DNA of 64,000 nt from Knoxdaviesia capensis (lineage: Eukaryota; Ascomycota; Sordariomycetes; Microascales; Gondwanamycetaceae), in the NCBI GenBank assembly GCA_001510575.1, contig LNGK01000006.1, positions 2,413,565 to 2,477,564 of the forward strand. The letters are read 5' to 3'. Of this stretch, positions 22,473 to 34,484 are shown piece after piece. A program made the position numbers and the translations under genes. How positions within the stretch are numbered: the first letter of the stretch is position 1; each line of letters begins with the position of its first letter. Under the pieces are notes generated by a model. It was not told the DNA's origin, searched no databases, and was given only the letters and a program-made list of their open reading frames with translations.

Positions 22473-24492
22473 ATGGTGATGTGCGCCGGTTGCATTGATC
22501 GAGTGTTGTGTTTGCGTGCTGCTTGGGCTTGTTTTTGCTTTTCTGGGGCTGAGGCCGGTTGATGCTCTCGTTCGACGGATCTGCAGCTGGGGTTGATTAT
22601 CTGGGAGTCAACTGGTCGTTTTATGTGTCGTGTACGCTTATAAATTGGGATTGGATTATGGGGGGGGGGTCTTACTTGGGAACTACGGGGTCAACGGGAT
22701 TTGGGATATGGACTTTGATTTATTTGATATTTTGGGCTATTGGGTTATTGCAAAGGGATGGGAACGCAACTACGGATACTGGGACTTTGAAGGCAACAGA
22801 GAGACGACGATGTTTGGAATTCTTTTTTGGTCTAGATGATTTTGAGCAGTACGACTACAGCAGCGGATGCACCATGTTTGACAATTTTATTATTTGTTAT
22901 TTTTATATCTTCTCTTTTCTCCTAACCTTGACTTGAGTTTCGGGTTATTGCCTAGATCAATTTGAGATTGCCAACTTTTTCTTTTCCCTTCTTTTTCTTC
23001 CAATTTTTTCAGACATGTTCAAACCTTCAAACGTCATCATTGTGAAAGGGGCCGGAGAATTTGCGTGCCGGGTTTGGGGCTTGATGGGAGGAGAAGGGAG
23101 GGGAGAGGGAGCGAGCGTTGTGTTGCGTTGTGTTCGGTGTTCGGTGTGAGCGGCGGCTGGGAGAAGGGAGCTGGTTACTTGAACTTTAGGCCTTTACTGT
23201 AGCTGGAGGAAGGTTTTGAGGGAGCACAGTTGTGGTGACTGGCGACGGCAGGGAGCACTTTGATGGGGGCTTTCGTTGTTATGCGTGGATCGCAGAGAGG
23301 GATTCAGGGTTGAACAGGGATGGATGTGAGGTGCTGGTGTAAAGGCCAGCACATGGGTTTATTTTGTTTGTTTCATGCATATCGTGGGAATGAAATGGAT
23401 ATATATCGGGGACAGAAGGACTTGTCGACTCTTGAACACCTTCACGTATCAGACGAGAGAAGTACACGGCTATGGGCACATGTTCGCAGACAGTACAGTA
23501 CCTGCAGTACATGAGATGAGGGGCACCACGAAGATAAGACGAGCCAGATAAGGCCGGCCACCCTGGGACAAGCGTGAGAGCGTCTCTGCCGGTGGGCTGT
23601 GACGGTATCACGGGCGAAGTTTCAGAAGTGTGGCAAAAGCGAGACGCCGGAAGGGCGATGGAGAGAAGAGAGCCTTTTTTGGGGGGAACAAGGGTTCATT
23701 GTCAGACTTTATTCCAGTTTCTCGCTCTACAAGGACTGTACAGTACAGTACTGTACAATACAGTACACTCCTTCCACACTTCACCGTCGGATGCATGTTC
23801 CGGTTCTTCGTCTTAACACCGATGTATCAAGCATGCATGCGGGCGAAGGTGACAAAGTCAGCCCGGCGCTATCGTCACCTGTTTCCTTGGGCGGCGCGTG
23901 GATAGAAGAAACATTTAAACTGGGGGTCTGTGTGTGTTATTTCTTCACATGAGCAGTAAATCTTTTTTTTTTCTTCTTCGTTGTCTGTACAGCCAGCCGC
24001 GACGCGCTTTGAGGCGGAGAAGAACAGAAAACGAGGAGATGAGGTTGACGAGCAGCGACGGGTGCCAAAGCGCGCGCGTGGGGTGGGAGCATTTTGTTTC
24101 CTAAGAAAGGGGTATTGCCCATATACACACATGTATCTATCGACTAGCTAGCTGCTCGGACTTCCACGTTTGTTCTAGTGGTCCGGCTAAGCCGCGGTGA
24201 CGGAAGCCGGCGTGTTGTTCGTGTGCCTGACTACGGCTGACTGGCTGGTTGTAGTTCAGGTGGGTTTTTTCTTTAGCGCGTGGGCTTTGTGTGTGGATTC
24301 AATTTCCTCACCCCCCTTTTTGATATATGAGGAGCCCAGCCGGTGCTGCACAATATGCTGCAGGCGTATCAAGAACGAACCCCCTATTTCCCTGTGGTCC
24401 ATCCAGGACCACAAGCACTGTTCACTCATACTTGGCGATGTGCTGGCTGGCGGAAACAACCGGCAATTCACCATGTGGGTAGTCTCTCCTTT

Positions 24493-24541
<49 letters not shown>

Positions 24542-26303
24542 CGAACGAACTGTTTGGAGAGAGACGGAAGGGAGGGGAAGACACCCTGTAGATATTGGAT
24601 GGATACCTGCATGTAGTGTCCTGGATGTGGTTTATTGAGGGCTTGGCGGGGGAGAGAATGTCCAAGCGAACCGGATCCCCAGCTTAGGGTTACTTAGGGT
24701 TTACGGGGTGTGACCTTTGCTCTTCTTGGTATCACGATCACCGATCGCGGGTGCACACGCGCACTCGGGCGTCTCTGTCTTCATCACACAACCTCGCGGT
24801 GTTCCTGTCTATGTAAATGCTTTGCATTCTGTCCGCCGAGCGCAGTTACCACATCACGAGTACTCCGTGAACGGTGCAGGTCCTCTCGTAGTAACTGCAT
24901 CGTGTGTGTTCTTCTCTACCCCCTGTTCCTGCATACCCAAGAAAGAAACCGCCTGTTTTCATTTCACCAATTGGTCTGGCATTCTGGCATCTCTGGCTGT
25001 TACTATTTCCTTTTTCTCGCTAGCTTCTTCAACTTTTTTTTTTCTCTCGCCAATCGTTGCGTCGTGTTTCGTTTTGCGGGTGGAACTTGATAGACTGAGC
25101 GCAGACGTACGTGGTGGAAACAAGTTGACGTTCTCTCTCTTCTCATTTTCTTTTTCTTTTTTTGTCTCTGTCTGTGATACCCTTTTCTGAAAAAAGATCT
25201 TGTTTCTTTACTTCTCTTTTCTTCTACCCACGGGTTTGGAGCGTGTCTCTTGCCGCAGCGAACTGAAACCCCGACATATATCCTCATAAAACCCAGCTTC
25301 GAAATCATCCACCGCGCCTCTCGAACCACGATCGACGACTCCTCGAACTCCGATCGCCCGCCGTCGATAGGCTTCTCCTTTTTCTCTGTGTTCCTCCCCG
25401 ATTGTGCAATTAGCCTGGACAATACATCTTACACCGGCCAAGTTGCATGTTGTGTGTCTTAAACCCTCGAAATCTGGAAAATATATGCTTCTTTTTATTT
25501 TTATTTTATTTTTATCTTTTTTTATGGCACCAGGGGGAACAGCGCAGATCCTCTAAATTGATCGGCACGCAATTTTTTTCTTTTGCACCGAAACGAGTGT
25601 GCGCGGCCCGGTCGGACGATATCGACACAACACGCCGCCGCCGGTAAAATTTCGACCTGCCTGCCCGTTGAACCGAGCTTTCGAGAAATCCTGCCCGCGG
25701 ATGTCTTGCCTTGTGTATTCGAGCACACACACACAGACTTCCGTTCCCGGCTATAGAACCTTCGTGGACACCGACGAACACATGATACACCCACGGAACC
25801 CGCGACATAGTCTTCCTCTTCTTGTTCGTCGCGATCGACCAACATCCCCCGGCTCGATACTGGTGAACCACACACGCGTCTAATATACGAAGAATCCGCG
25901 GTGTGGTGAGTGAATTTTTGATCTTTGAATTGAATATATATTTATATCTGAAAAGAAAAGGAGGACTTTCAAAAAGGAGGGGGAAACTCAGATTTGCGCG
26001 CGTGTGAGTTGTCGCTGCAGGGCGTGTGCGCCAGCGAGGGAGAGACACACACGCAAAGGGAGAGCGGAAGAGAGAGTGGGTACACTGCCCACCACCAGCC
26101 GTCTTTCGACACAGTTTCACACTTTATCGGCAGCCTTGATTTTCCCTCCGGGGGCCGTTCTTTTCACCCAACCCGCGCGTGCGTGCGTGCGTGCGTGAGA
26201 GAGCTGTCTCGGCCGCCCTTGCGCGCCGCCCACCAGAAACATTCCTGCACGTCCCGTATCTCGGATCGACGGCACAGTACCACACCCACCCACCCACACT
26301 ATA
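22473..26303. other. Long intergenic region before the MIT-domain gene
   Basis: A 3.8 kb stretch with no supported gene. It contains the 3' UTR of the zinc-finger gene, two clusters of TACAGTAC-type repeats (23490-23511 and 23736-23766), a (TC)n tract at 24501-24539, two telomere-like TTAGGGTT motifs (24684-24701), several T-rich tracts, and GCGT repeats near 26176-26196. The last 1.4 kb is CT-rich and may be a long 5' UTR or promoter of the gene at 26304. Confidence 0.5.
24501..24539. repeat. (TC)n microsatellite
   Basis: About 19 uninterrupted TC dinucleotides preceded by a C run, in non-coding sequence. Confidence 0.95.
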
Positions 26304-26651
26304 ATGATATCCTCGCAACAACCCCCGCCGCCATTCTCGCCGGCCGGCGCCCCGGCCGTGTCGCCGTCCGTGGCGTCGCCTCCCGGCTCGGTCCACTCGC
26401 CGTCGCGCTCGCGCCCGCCCCACAACCCGCCGCCGTCGATCGCCCTGCCGCCACCGCCCCCGCGGCAGTTCCTGCGCAACAGCCCCGACTTGCCGGCCTT
26501 GCCGCGCGGTTCGCCCGCCCAGCAGCCGGGCCCCGTGTTCGAGCCCGGCCAGCGGCGGCAGCAGCGCCAGCAGCTGTTTAGACAGCAGCAGGAGGGGTCG
26601 CGGTTTCGCCGGCAGGACCACCAGGAGCCGCAGGGACAGCAACAGCAACAA

Positions 26652-26692
<41 letters not shown>

Positions 26693-26972
26693 AGCGCGTG
26701 CGCAACAACAGCATCAGTACTACCAGTACCAAGAACTGGACGCGAACTCCCAGACCCGCCCGACGCCGTCTCCGGCGCCGGTGGCATCACCTCCGAGCGG
26801 GGCCACCAGCGGCCAATGGCGGGCGAGTCACCGGCGATCTCTCACAAACACGTCCATCGGCCAACCGCCAAAACCCGACGCCGCGGACCAGCAACGGCCG
26901 GCCACGTCGTACTCGACCAAGAAGGCATTTGCCGACCCGAGTCCGCGCGCGGGGTTCGACTATGCGCAGCTC

Positions 26973-27005
<33 letters not shown>

Positions 27006-30000
27006 CAACGACAGTCTCAGCTGCACTTCCCAGCAATGTCGCAGCTGGCCCAGCCACCGTCTGGGGGAATCGCTGCGGCAGCCACGCAAAAGTCCCAGCC
27101 GGGCGTGTCTCAGTCGCAGTCTCAGCTGTCGGCGGCGTCTGTGTCTGTGTCTGCGTCTGCGCCTCAGGGTCCAGCCTCTGTAAATACAGGGGCGGCCGCC
27201 GCCGCCAAAGGTCAGCAGCTGCATATAAACCCCCCAAGACCCTGACTCTCTCTAACCCTAACCTCCTGCTGTTAGCCGTACACGCACTGCAACTCTTCCG
27301 GAATGCTTCCTCCGCCCCGCGCTCAACGCCGTCGCCCAGCTCGGCCTTCTCGTCGGCGCCGTCGCCTCCGCTAACGACTGCACCGATGCCAACAACATCC
27401 ACCGCTACGGCACTCTCCTCGCCGGCATCGGCATCCTCCCTATCGTCGTCGATCTCATCGTCGCTGTCCTCGTCCGCTTCGTCCCCCACCACCACGGCCA
27501 CGACGACTGCCACCGCCGTCCACGTCCCGACCGGCTCCGCGCCCTCAGCACCCGCCGTCCGCGAATCCTCGCTGTTCACCTCCGCCCCGCCGCGCACGGC
27601 GTCGCTGCCGCGCTCCTCGTCGCTGCTCCCGCCGAAGAACTTCGCGGCCAACCCGCGGCTGTTGCTGTCGACTTCAGCCCTGGCGGCCGGCGGTGGGGCG
27701 GCCGGCATGGTGTCGCCGACCTCGTCGACGTCGACTATCACGGCGGCCAATGCTGCAACTGCGTATGTATATTTCTTATTTCTTTAATTTTTTTTCTCTT
27801 GTTCTTGTACACAATCCGTGTTTACCGCTGCTTTCCCTTGTCGTTTGCCGTGTCGTTTGTGGTACACCTTGGCTGCACCCCAACGCCTTAAGGTACTTCC
27901 ACCTCCCCCCAAATCGTGCATTACCGATCCACCACCCCCAAATATAATCCCTGGTACTCGCTGTTTTTTTCGTCAATCAATCCACCGCTGTGCATTATTT
28001 CCTTCCATCCCTGGCCCTTCTTCCGACTTCCAGTGTCACCTTTTCCTGTGCCTCTGTGCATTTTATGCTGTGGTTTTGTGCCTCCCACCGTCTTTTTGCT
28101 TGCACTTTAGTGGCCACTTTTAGTGGTCAATCCCCTAATGGTCCGCACTCTCATGTACCAATTTTCCGGCCCTGCCCCCTTTGTGTCCACTAAAAATCCC
28201 GCCCGAATTTTTCTGTTTTCTGCTGACTTACCCACCCCTTCGTTCCTTCCCTCCCCTTTTTTTCCCCTTCTCTCCTTCGTTCCTTCCTTTTCCCTTTTTG
28301 GTCCCCTTTCCCCCAATTCTGACATCTCGCCGCTTTTTCCGCTTCCGAATCTCATTTGCTCGTTTCCAATCTTCATTTCTCCTTTTCTTTTTTTCTCTTG
28401 CTTTGATTCGGCTCCTGTTTTTCTTTCTTCTTCTGTCGCTACTAACCCGATTTGCAAATTGACCATTTTTGTTTTGTTTGTTTTTCTTGTAAATATAACA
28501 GTTCGGCGGCTATTCCCAATTCCTCTTCTTCATCGTCGCGTCCGCCTCCTCCTCCCACACCGCTTTCGAATTCTTACTCCCGCTCCGACAACTTCCGCCT
28601 TTCGTTTCTCTCGACCACAACCACCGTCACCGTGTCGTCGACCATTTTGAACACGTCGCCGCCTCACCCGCCACCTCCTCCGCGTCCGGCTTCTGCTTCG
28701 GCTCCTCCTCCCGCCACGGCGTCCGCTTCGTCCCGTGGCCCCGTCCGCCCTGCTCCGGACTCAACTCCGTCGTCTAGTCAGGCGTCTGCTAGCCCGCGAG
28801 TGCCCAACAAACTCCACCGCCGCCGTCCCAGTGTCGATCCGGCCTCTTCGTCGTCCCGTCGCCGGTTGTCGGTGGCTGCCTCTAACAGCAGCAACGCCTC
28901 GCCGATCGCCCCGAACAGCTCTGCTAGCAACGCCTCCAGCAACTTCACCCGCAGCCGCGCCTCGTCCATCACTCCGCACTCGGCTCTTGCTGCCGCTGCC
29001 GCTGCCGCCGAAGCCGCCACCTCGCGGCTGTGGGAAGCTAGCGGATCGGCCGGTCGCCGTCCCAGCGTCAGTGTCGTGAGTGCTAGTGCCAGTGCTCGCA
29101 CCAGTGCTAGCGCTAGCGCCGGCGCCCCGTCGCTCTCGTTCGAACTCCCGCCGCTCAGTCCGTTTGAGTCGTTCCGCTTCACCCTCTCCGACGACCCCCG
29201 CTCTTCGGCTGCTTCGTCCGCAGCCCGCTCGTCGTCTCCGAGATTCGGCCCGCCCCTGGTCGAGACCCCCGAGCAGCTCCTTCAGGAACCGCCCTATTTT
29301 GCTGGTCATGAGTCGGCCGCCCGTCGGGACTCCTTTTCGCTGCTCACCCCTACTGCTGCTACCGCTAACGGTGGCCCCTCCTCGTCTGCCGACCTCCGCG
29401 CCTCTGTCATCACCTCTCTACGCATTGCCGCCCCGACACGTACCTCGGTTGCCTCGTCCCGCCACTCGACAAGTCTTTCTGCTTCTTCGTTTCCCGGCTC
29501 TTGGTCTGCGCGACGCTCGTCTATTGCCGTGCCCCCGTCGTCATCGACTGCCTCTTACCTGGCCTCTCTCAGCGGGCCTGCCCACCGCGCCTCCAACTCC
29601 GTTTCCTCATCGGCCTCGAACGCTACCGGCCTCCGACCGAATCCGAACCCGCACCACAGCCGTGCGTCGTCACTCTCGTCGGTCGTAGCCATGCCGTACG
29701 ACTTCTACTCCGTGGAGACCGCTGCCGCCGCCACCTCAACCCGCGGCTACAACAATAACCCTCGCTCCCGCTCCCCCGCCACGGCTTCACGCGGATACCC
29801 GCCGTCCCGTTCCCAAAGCCAGTCACAACAGTACAAACGGCCCAGTATAGACACCACCGGCATGCCGATTGTTCAACAACAGATCCTGCCCGTATCAACT
29901 AGCAACATGATTGCTGCTAACAGCAACAACTCGGCCGCATTCCAGGCCAAGATGGCCGCCGCCACCACGACAGCAAACAGCACCTCGGCAGGAACGGCAA

Positions 30001-33000
30001 AGGCAAATAAACCCTCGCAAAAGGCCATGCTCGCGAAAGCCCTGCAAAAGGCCAATTCGGCCGTGCAGCTGGACAACGTGCAGAACTTCGAGCGCGCGCG
30101 TGATGCCTATGTTGAGGCGTGTGAGCTGTTGCAACAGGTACTGATGCGGACGAATGCAGACGATGATAAGCGGAAGTTGGAAGCTATTGTGAGTTATCCC
30201 CTACCTCCCCTACACTATCCACTACTTCTTGTATTCTCCCCATATTCCGCCTATCTTTGTCTATTCTCTCCATCCTTGTGTTTTATGACTGTATTCCGCA
30301 TGTATTCTTGGCTTGCAAAATCTCCCCATGTATCGCGTGCGTTAGTTGCGGCGTGTAACTGCCTCCCAATCACTGGAACGCGGCGCGGCACGGCACGGAT
30401 TGTTTCTGCATTCCTCATCTCTCTTTGCTCCACTCTGCATTCCCGATCACTGTTTATATAATCCGATCACATACCGCCTTTTGTCTTTTTCGATTGGGTT
30501 GTTTTCTTCTTGTTGTTTCCCTCAAAATCCCGTAACCGCCCCCCCTCCCCCACATGGTGGCCATTTCCCGTAAACTAACTCGACTCGTGCTTCTCTCTTT
30601 CAGCGCAAAACCTATACCAGTCGGATCGACGAGATTGATCTGATGGAGTTCGCTACAAGTACCGTTGCTACCGCCACCACCAAGCAATTGCCGACTCGGC
30701 CAGCGGAACCTGCGAACGGCCGCTCCGAGTACGAAGCCTACAACAGTACTAGCACCTTCGATACTGGCTATGACGAGCCTGCTGTTGATCTCAGAACTGC
30801 TCGATACGCCGCCGCCAACGGTCGCTCTGACCAGCCCAGACTGGCATCTCGACCATCGCAAACGCAATTACAATCTGCCTTTTCGGCAAACCGCCCGTGG
30901 AACGGAGTTGATGACAACTACACACCTGTGCGGTCAGCCGTTGACGACAACAACAACAACAACAACAACAACAACTATGCACCCGGATCCGCACCCATGT
31001 CGAGCCGTCGAACCGACTCATCGGTAATCAGTCCTTACGAATACCGAAGCCCGGACACCGTGACGCGGTCGGATTTCTCTGTGACGTCTAACGGCGCTAC
31101 CTCGGCTACGTCGACCGACGCGTACCGCACGCGCGCCACCAGCCAGGACTCGTGGCTGGACCAGACCGGGTCGGGAGATTCGGCACGGTCGTCGGTCAAC
31201 TCGCGTAACAGCACCGCGTATGACTACCGCCGGTCGTCACATGTGCGCGGGCGGAGCGACGGGGAGACCGAGTTCGACCTGGCTTTGGACGAAGCTGTTG
31301 ACGCGGCGTACGAGGACGGGTATGATCCGATGGATATGGCAGGGGCGCCCGTTACAGCGCCACTGCGGACCCAGCCCAAGCAGGCATCGAACGTCCAGCA
31401 GAAGCCGCAGGTCCAGCAGACTCAACAAGCACAACAGCAATTGCCGCTGCTTTCAAAGCAACTTCGCGAAAGTGATTCGGCTGAGGATATCGTCGCACGA
31501 GCTCTGCGCCGCGTTGAGTTGGCAAAGGAACGCGTTCGGCAGACCGAGATGGACGCCGTGCGACAGCTGGAGCGCGAGCGTGAACTTCGTCGGAATCAGC
31601 AACAATCTCAACTACAACAACAACAACAGCAGCAGCAGCAGCAGCAGCAGGATCAAGATATGCGTAAAGCCGCAGCACAACAGGCGCCGCCTCTGGCTCC
31701 TCTGCAGCGTCGCGAGTCGGATGATCCCGCGCAGCGGGTTTTCTTCGATGACCATGATTCATCGGACGATGAAGAACGGATGCTTGAGGAAATGACGAAT
31801 GGGTTCCGGATCGAAGATTTCACCCTGAGACAACAGCAGCAGCAACTGCAACAACAAGCTCAACAGCTGCCGCAGTTACCGGCTGTTTCCTCGCAAACTC
31901 AACAACAGCAAGCGGCGCGGACGCGACATATGCCGCAAAACTCAGATGCTAGCAGTACCGGCTCGCGAAGCTGGCTTAACACTGGAGCGGCTGCGGCTCC
32001 TTCCGGACCGCCGCCCCCTCCGCCGTCTGGACCTCTTCCCGCACAGCTGGCGCCGCCGCCGACAATGGCGCTGCCTGATGTGCCAGAGGGCGAGCGGTAC
32101 ACGCGCCGCAACGATCTTCCCCTCCCCCCGCCGCCGCCCGGTGGTGCTCTGCCGGATCTTCCCTCACAGGCTAGCCGACCTACTACATCCGCTGGGCCCG
32201 GACAAACCTCGCCCCAGAAGGGCTCTCCCGATGTTGGCGTCCAAGCCGCGCAAACGGTGCGCAATCGTCGGCTGTCGGGACAGAATCCCAAGCAGTTGAA
32301 GATTGAGACATCCAAGTTACAGCGGCCACCGCCACAGCAGCCACAGCCCGTACCACAACAGCTACCAAAACCGCCACCGGCAGAAATCATTATCGAGCAG
32401 CCTGGATCTGCCGTCGGACCTACCCCTCCGCCCAAACACACACCCCCACTGCCGAGCAACGCGGCTGCAGTGGCGATGGCTGGCAATATGGACGACGATC
32501 GCGATGCCCGGACCGGATCGCCGGTGTCGGGGGCGGTGCTGCGGAAGAATTACTCGACGACCAGTCTGCGCAGCACGCGGACCCGGAACATGTCGATCAC
32601 GAATGTCGATGATGCGTCGGATCTTTCCCCGGGAACGCCGTCAAGCAACTTCGGATCCACCGCCAAGCTCCCGCACTACCCGCAGGTCCCGACGCCGCTG
32701 TCGGCGGCGTTTGGCGAGCAGTTCCGCGCCGGGTCGACCGAGGCAGTGTACCTGTACGACAACGGCCTGCAGTCCCCGCGCGGCCCGCTCACCCCGAGCA
32801 CGCTGGTGGCGCCCAAGGTCAGCGACCCGCCAGTGTCGCTAGAGCCGTGTCCGGCGGATTTCCTCCTGCGGCCGTTCTGGCTGATGCGGTGTCTATACCA
32901 GACGCTGGCGCACCCGCGCGGCGGCTACATCAGCAACAACCTGTTTGTGCCGCGCGAGGCGTGGAAGGTGGCGGGCGTGAAGCTGAAGAACATCGAGGAC

Positions 33001-33796
33001 AAGATTATGGCGTGCGACTACCTGACGGCGGCGCTGCTGAGCCTGGCGCGTATCGACACGTGTGATGCCGATGCCGTACTGGAGGAGATGCAGACGCTGG
33101 ACGGCGTGCTGGACAGCTTGTCGACAACGCTGGCGCGCAAGCTGGGCAACGAGGTCGGCGTGCAGCCGGCCGGCGTGCTATTTCGGGAGTCGAGTGCCGG
33201 GCTCGAGGCTGAGTCGGGCATTGCGGTGCCGAGGTCGGCGAGTGTCACGGTCAAGTCGTCGTCGTCGTCGTCGTTTTCGTGGCGGCGGCTGCGCAGCAAG
33301 AACTCGGGCGCAGCGTTGGCGGCGCAGTACAACAACAGCGGCAACAGCGGCAGCGGCGGGTCGGGTGGGCTCTCGGCGGGCAGTGGCAACCTTGGCGCGC
33401 TGAACAGCAACGGCAACGGCAGCCTGAGCGCAACCTCGGGCAAAGAATCGCCGACGGTTGTGGCGACGCCGATGGCGGAGATGGTGCCGATGACCAGCCA
33501 CCCGACGTCGCGGCCGGCGAAGCGCGACGTGAAGACGCTGCGGTTCAGCGGGCCGCAGGCGAGCTACATGGAGTCGCTGGCGCGGCTATTTGACGCGGCG
33601 CAGACGATTGACCAGATTGCGCGGCAGGTCGAGGACCCGGGCCTCCGGCACGCGGATAAGACGCAGGTGGGGCTGGAGCTGTGCACGCGGCACGCTGCCG
33701 AGTTCTTTGCGTTCTACGTGTGTCGGTTCGTGTTGGCCGACTTGGGGTTGTTGTTGGATAAGTTTGTGAAGCGCGGCGGGGAGTGGTTTGTTGCAT

Positions 33797-33798
<2 letters not shown>
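26304..33798 (+). CDS. Large low-complexity protein with MIT domain
   Basis: Four exons, 26304-27210, 27276-27762, 28502-30188 and 30604-33798, encode 2091 residues; phases agree at each GT-AG junction. Introns 2 (739 bp) and 3 (415 bp) are long for this window. Residues 1-965 are Pro, Gln, Ser, Ala and Thr-rich, with a poly-Gln run encoded at 26637-26693 and another at about 26970-27008. The MIT (microtubule interacting and trafficking) domain is at about 970-1041: it starts KAMLAKALQKANSAVQLDN, includes YVEACELL, and ends RIDEIDLM. MIT domains bind ESCRT-III tails and occur in trafficking proteins. More Gln/Asn tracts and Pro runs follow, then a conserved-looking segment near 1767-1885 (FLLRPFWLMRCLYQTL, then GGYISNNLFVPREAWKVAG) and a helical C-terminus. 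Fungal homologues are annotated simply as MIT-domain proteins; a trafficking role is inferred. The extreme N-terminal start is less certain than the rest. Confidence 0.85.
26637..26693 (+). repeat. CAG/CAA tract encoding poly-glutamine
   Basis: An in-frame run of 19 glutamine codons, mostly CAG with some CAA, in exon 1 of the MIT-domain gene. Shorter Gln tracts recur near 26970-27008 and 31606-31650, and an AAC run encoding Asn lies near 30949-30974. Such tracts are prone to length change. Confidence 0.9.

Positions 33799-33830
<32 letters not shown>
33799..33830. repeat. (GT)n microsatellite
   Basis: Sixteen GT dinucleotides directly after the TAA stop codon of the MIT-domain gene, so within its 3' UTR. 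Confidence 0.95.
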
Positions 33831-33831
<1 letters not shown>

Positions 33832-34279
33832 GTTCTTGGGCTATCGTGTGGCGAGGATGTGTGCGGGGGTGAGTGAGATGTGTGGAGTGAGGAATGGAGG
33901 CAGGTATAGTGATATGAAAGTATGAACTCTGTGCGTTTTTCTTGGTATCTTGGTCTTGGGCAGCATGCATACATCTTATGTTCTTTGGGGATATTTCTGC
34001 TTTGTGTGTTTTTTTTACGTTAGTTCTGGGAGTTTCTGGGTATGAATGAAGATTCATCATGATGCGAGTTGTCTTGGTTCCTGGATGGGTGTGAGTGTCT
34101 TGTCTGGTGTATTTGGTTATCTGTATGTGTGCAGTTCAGTGATATCCTTGTATACATAGATACCGTCATTGTGGACAGGAGTGAAGTTCGTGAGAAGTCG
34201 TGATGCCTGTGGAGATGATGGTGTGGTGTAACCCTTACGAGCTTATCGATATGACCCTAAGACTGGCCCGTGCTTCAAG
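33831..34279. other. 3' flank of MIT gene up to the copia element
   Basis: Non-coding sequence of normal base composition ending in TCAAG (34275-34279), the left copy of the copia target-site duplication. No gene is seen. Confidence 0.6.
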
Positions 34280-34473
34280 TGTTGCTTGGAATGATGACGG
34301 AAGATGAATAAGTTAATAGAATTGAACTTAGGAATTAAGTAAAAAGTTAGATATAGGAGGAAGAAATAGGCTAGACTAGAAATAGATAAAAGTCCAGCAT
34401 TTATAGGCTAGCCAGAACCAGGCTTCAGCCTACCGGTCACGTGATCCACGCATTTCCGTCCTTCCTATTTACA
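34280..34473 (-). repeat. Copia 3' LTR (left)
   Basis: A 194-bp LTR. Read on the minus strand it begins TGTAAATAGG and ends AAGCAACA, so it has the expected TG...CA ends. It keeps most of its TG and CA dinucleotides, in contrast to the interior. Confidence 0.93.
34398..34444 (-). promoter_or_regulatory. Candidate U3 promoter: TCACGTGA plus TATA box
   Basis: On the minus strand the palindrome TCACGTGA (34437-34444) lies about 30 bp upstream of TATAAATG (34398-34405). The same pair occurs in the right LTR at 49713-49720 and 49674-49681. TCACGTGA is the type of site bound by bHLH factors; function is inferred. Confidence 0.5.
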
Positions 34474-34484
34474 CGCCCCTCGGA
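34474..34484 (-). other. Candidate copia polypurine tract
   Basis: On the minus strand the bases next to the 3' LTR read TCCGAGGGGCG, a purine-rich run as expected for plus-strand priming. The same 12-bp unit recurs at 34505-34516. Confidence 0.45.

Noticed and set aside
27763..28501. Extra coding exon inside the 739-bp intron of the MIT gene
   Set aside because: The frame stays open in places but is T/C-rich with no protein-like composition; the flanking splice sites already give the correct phase.
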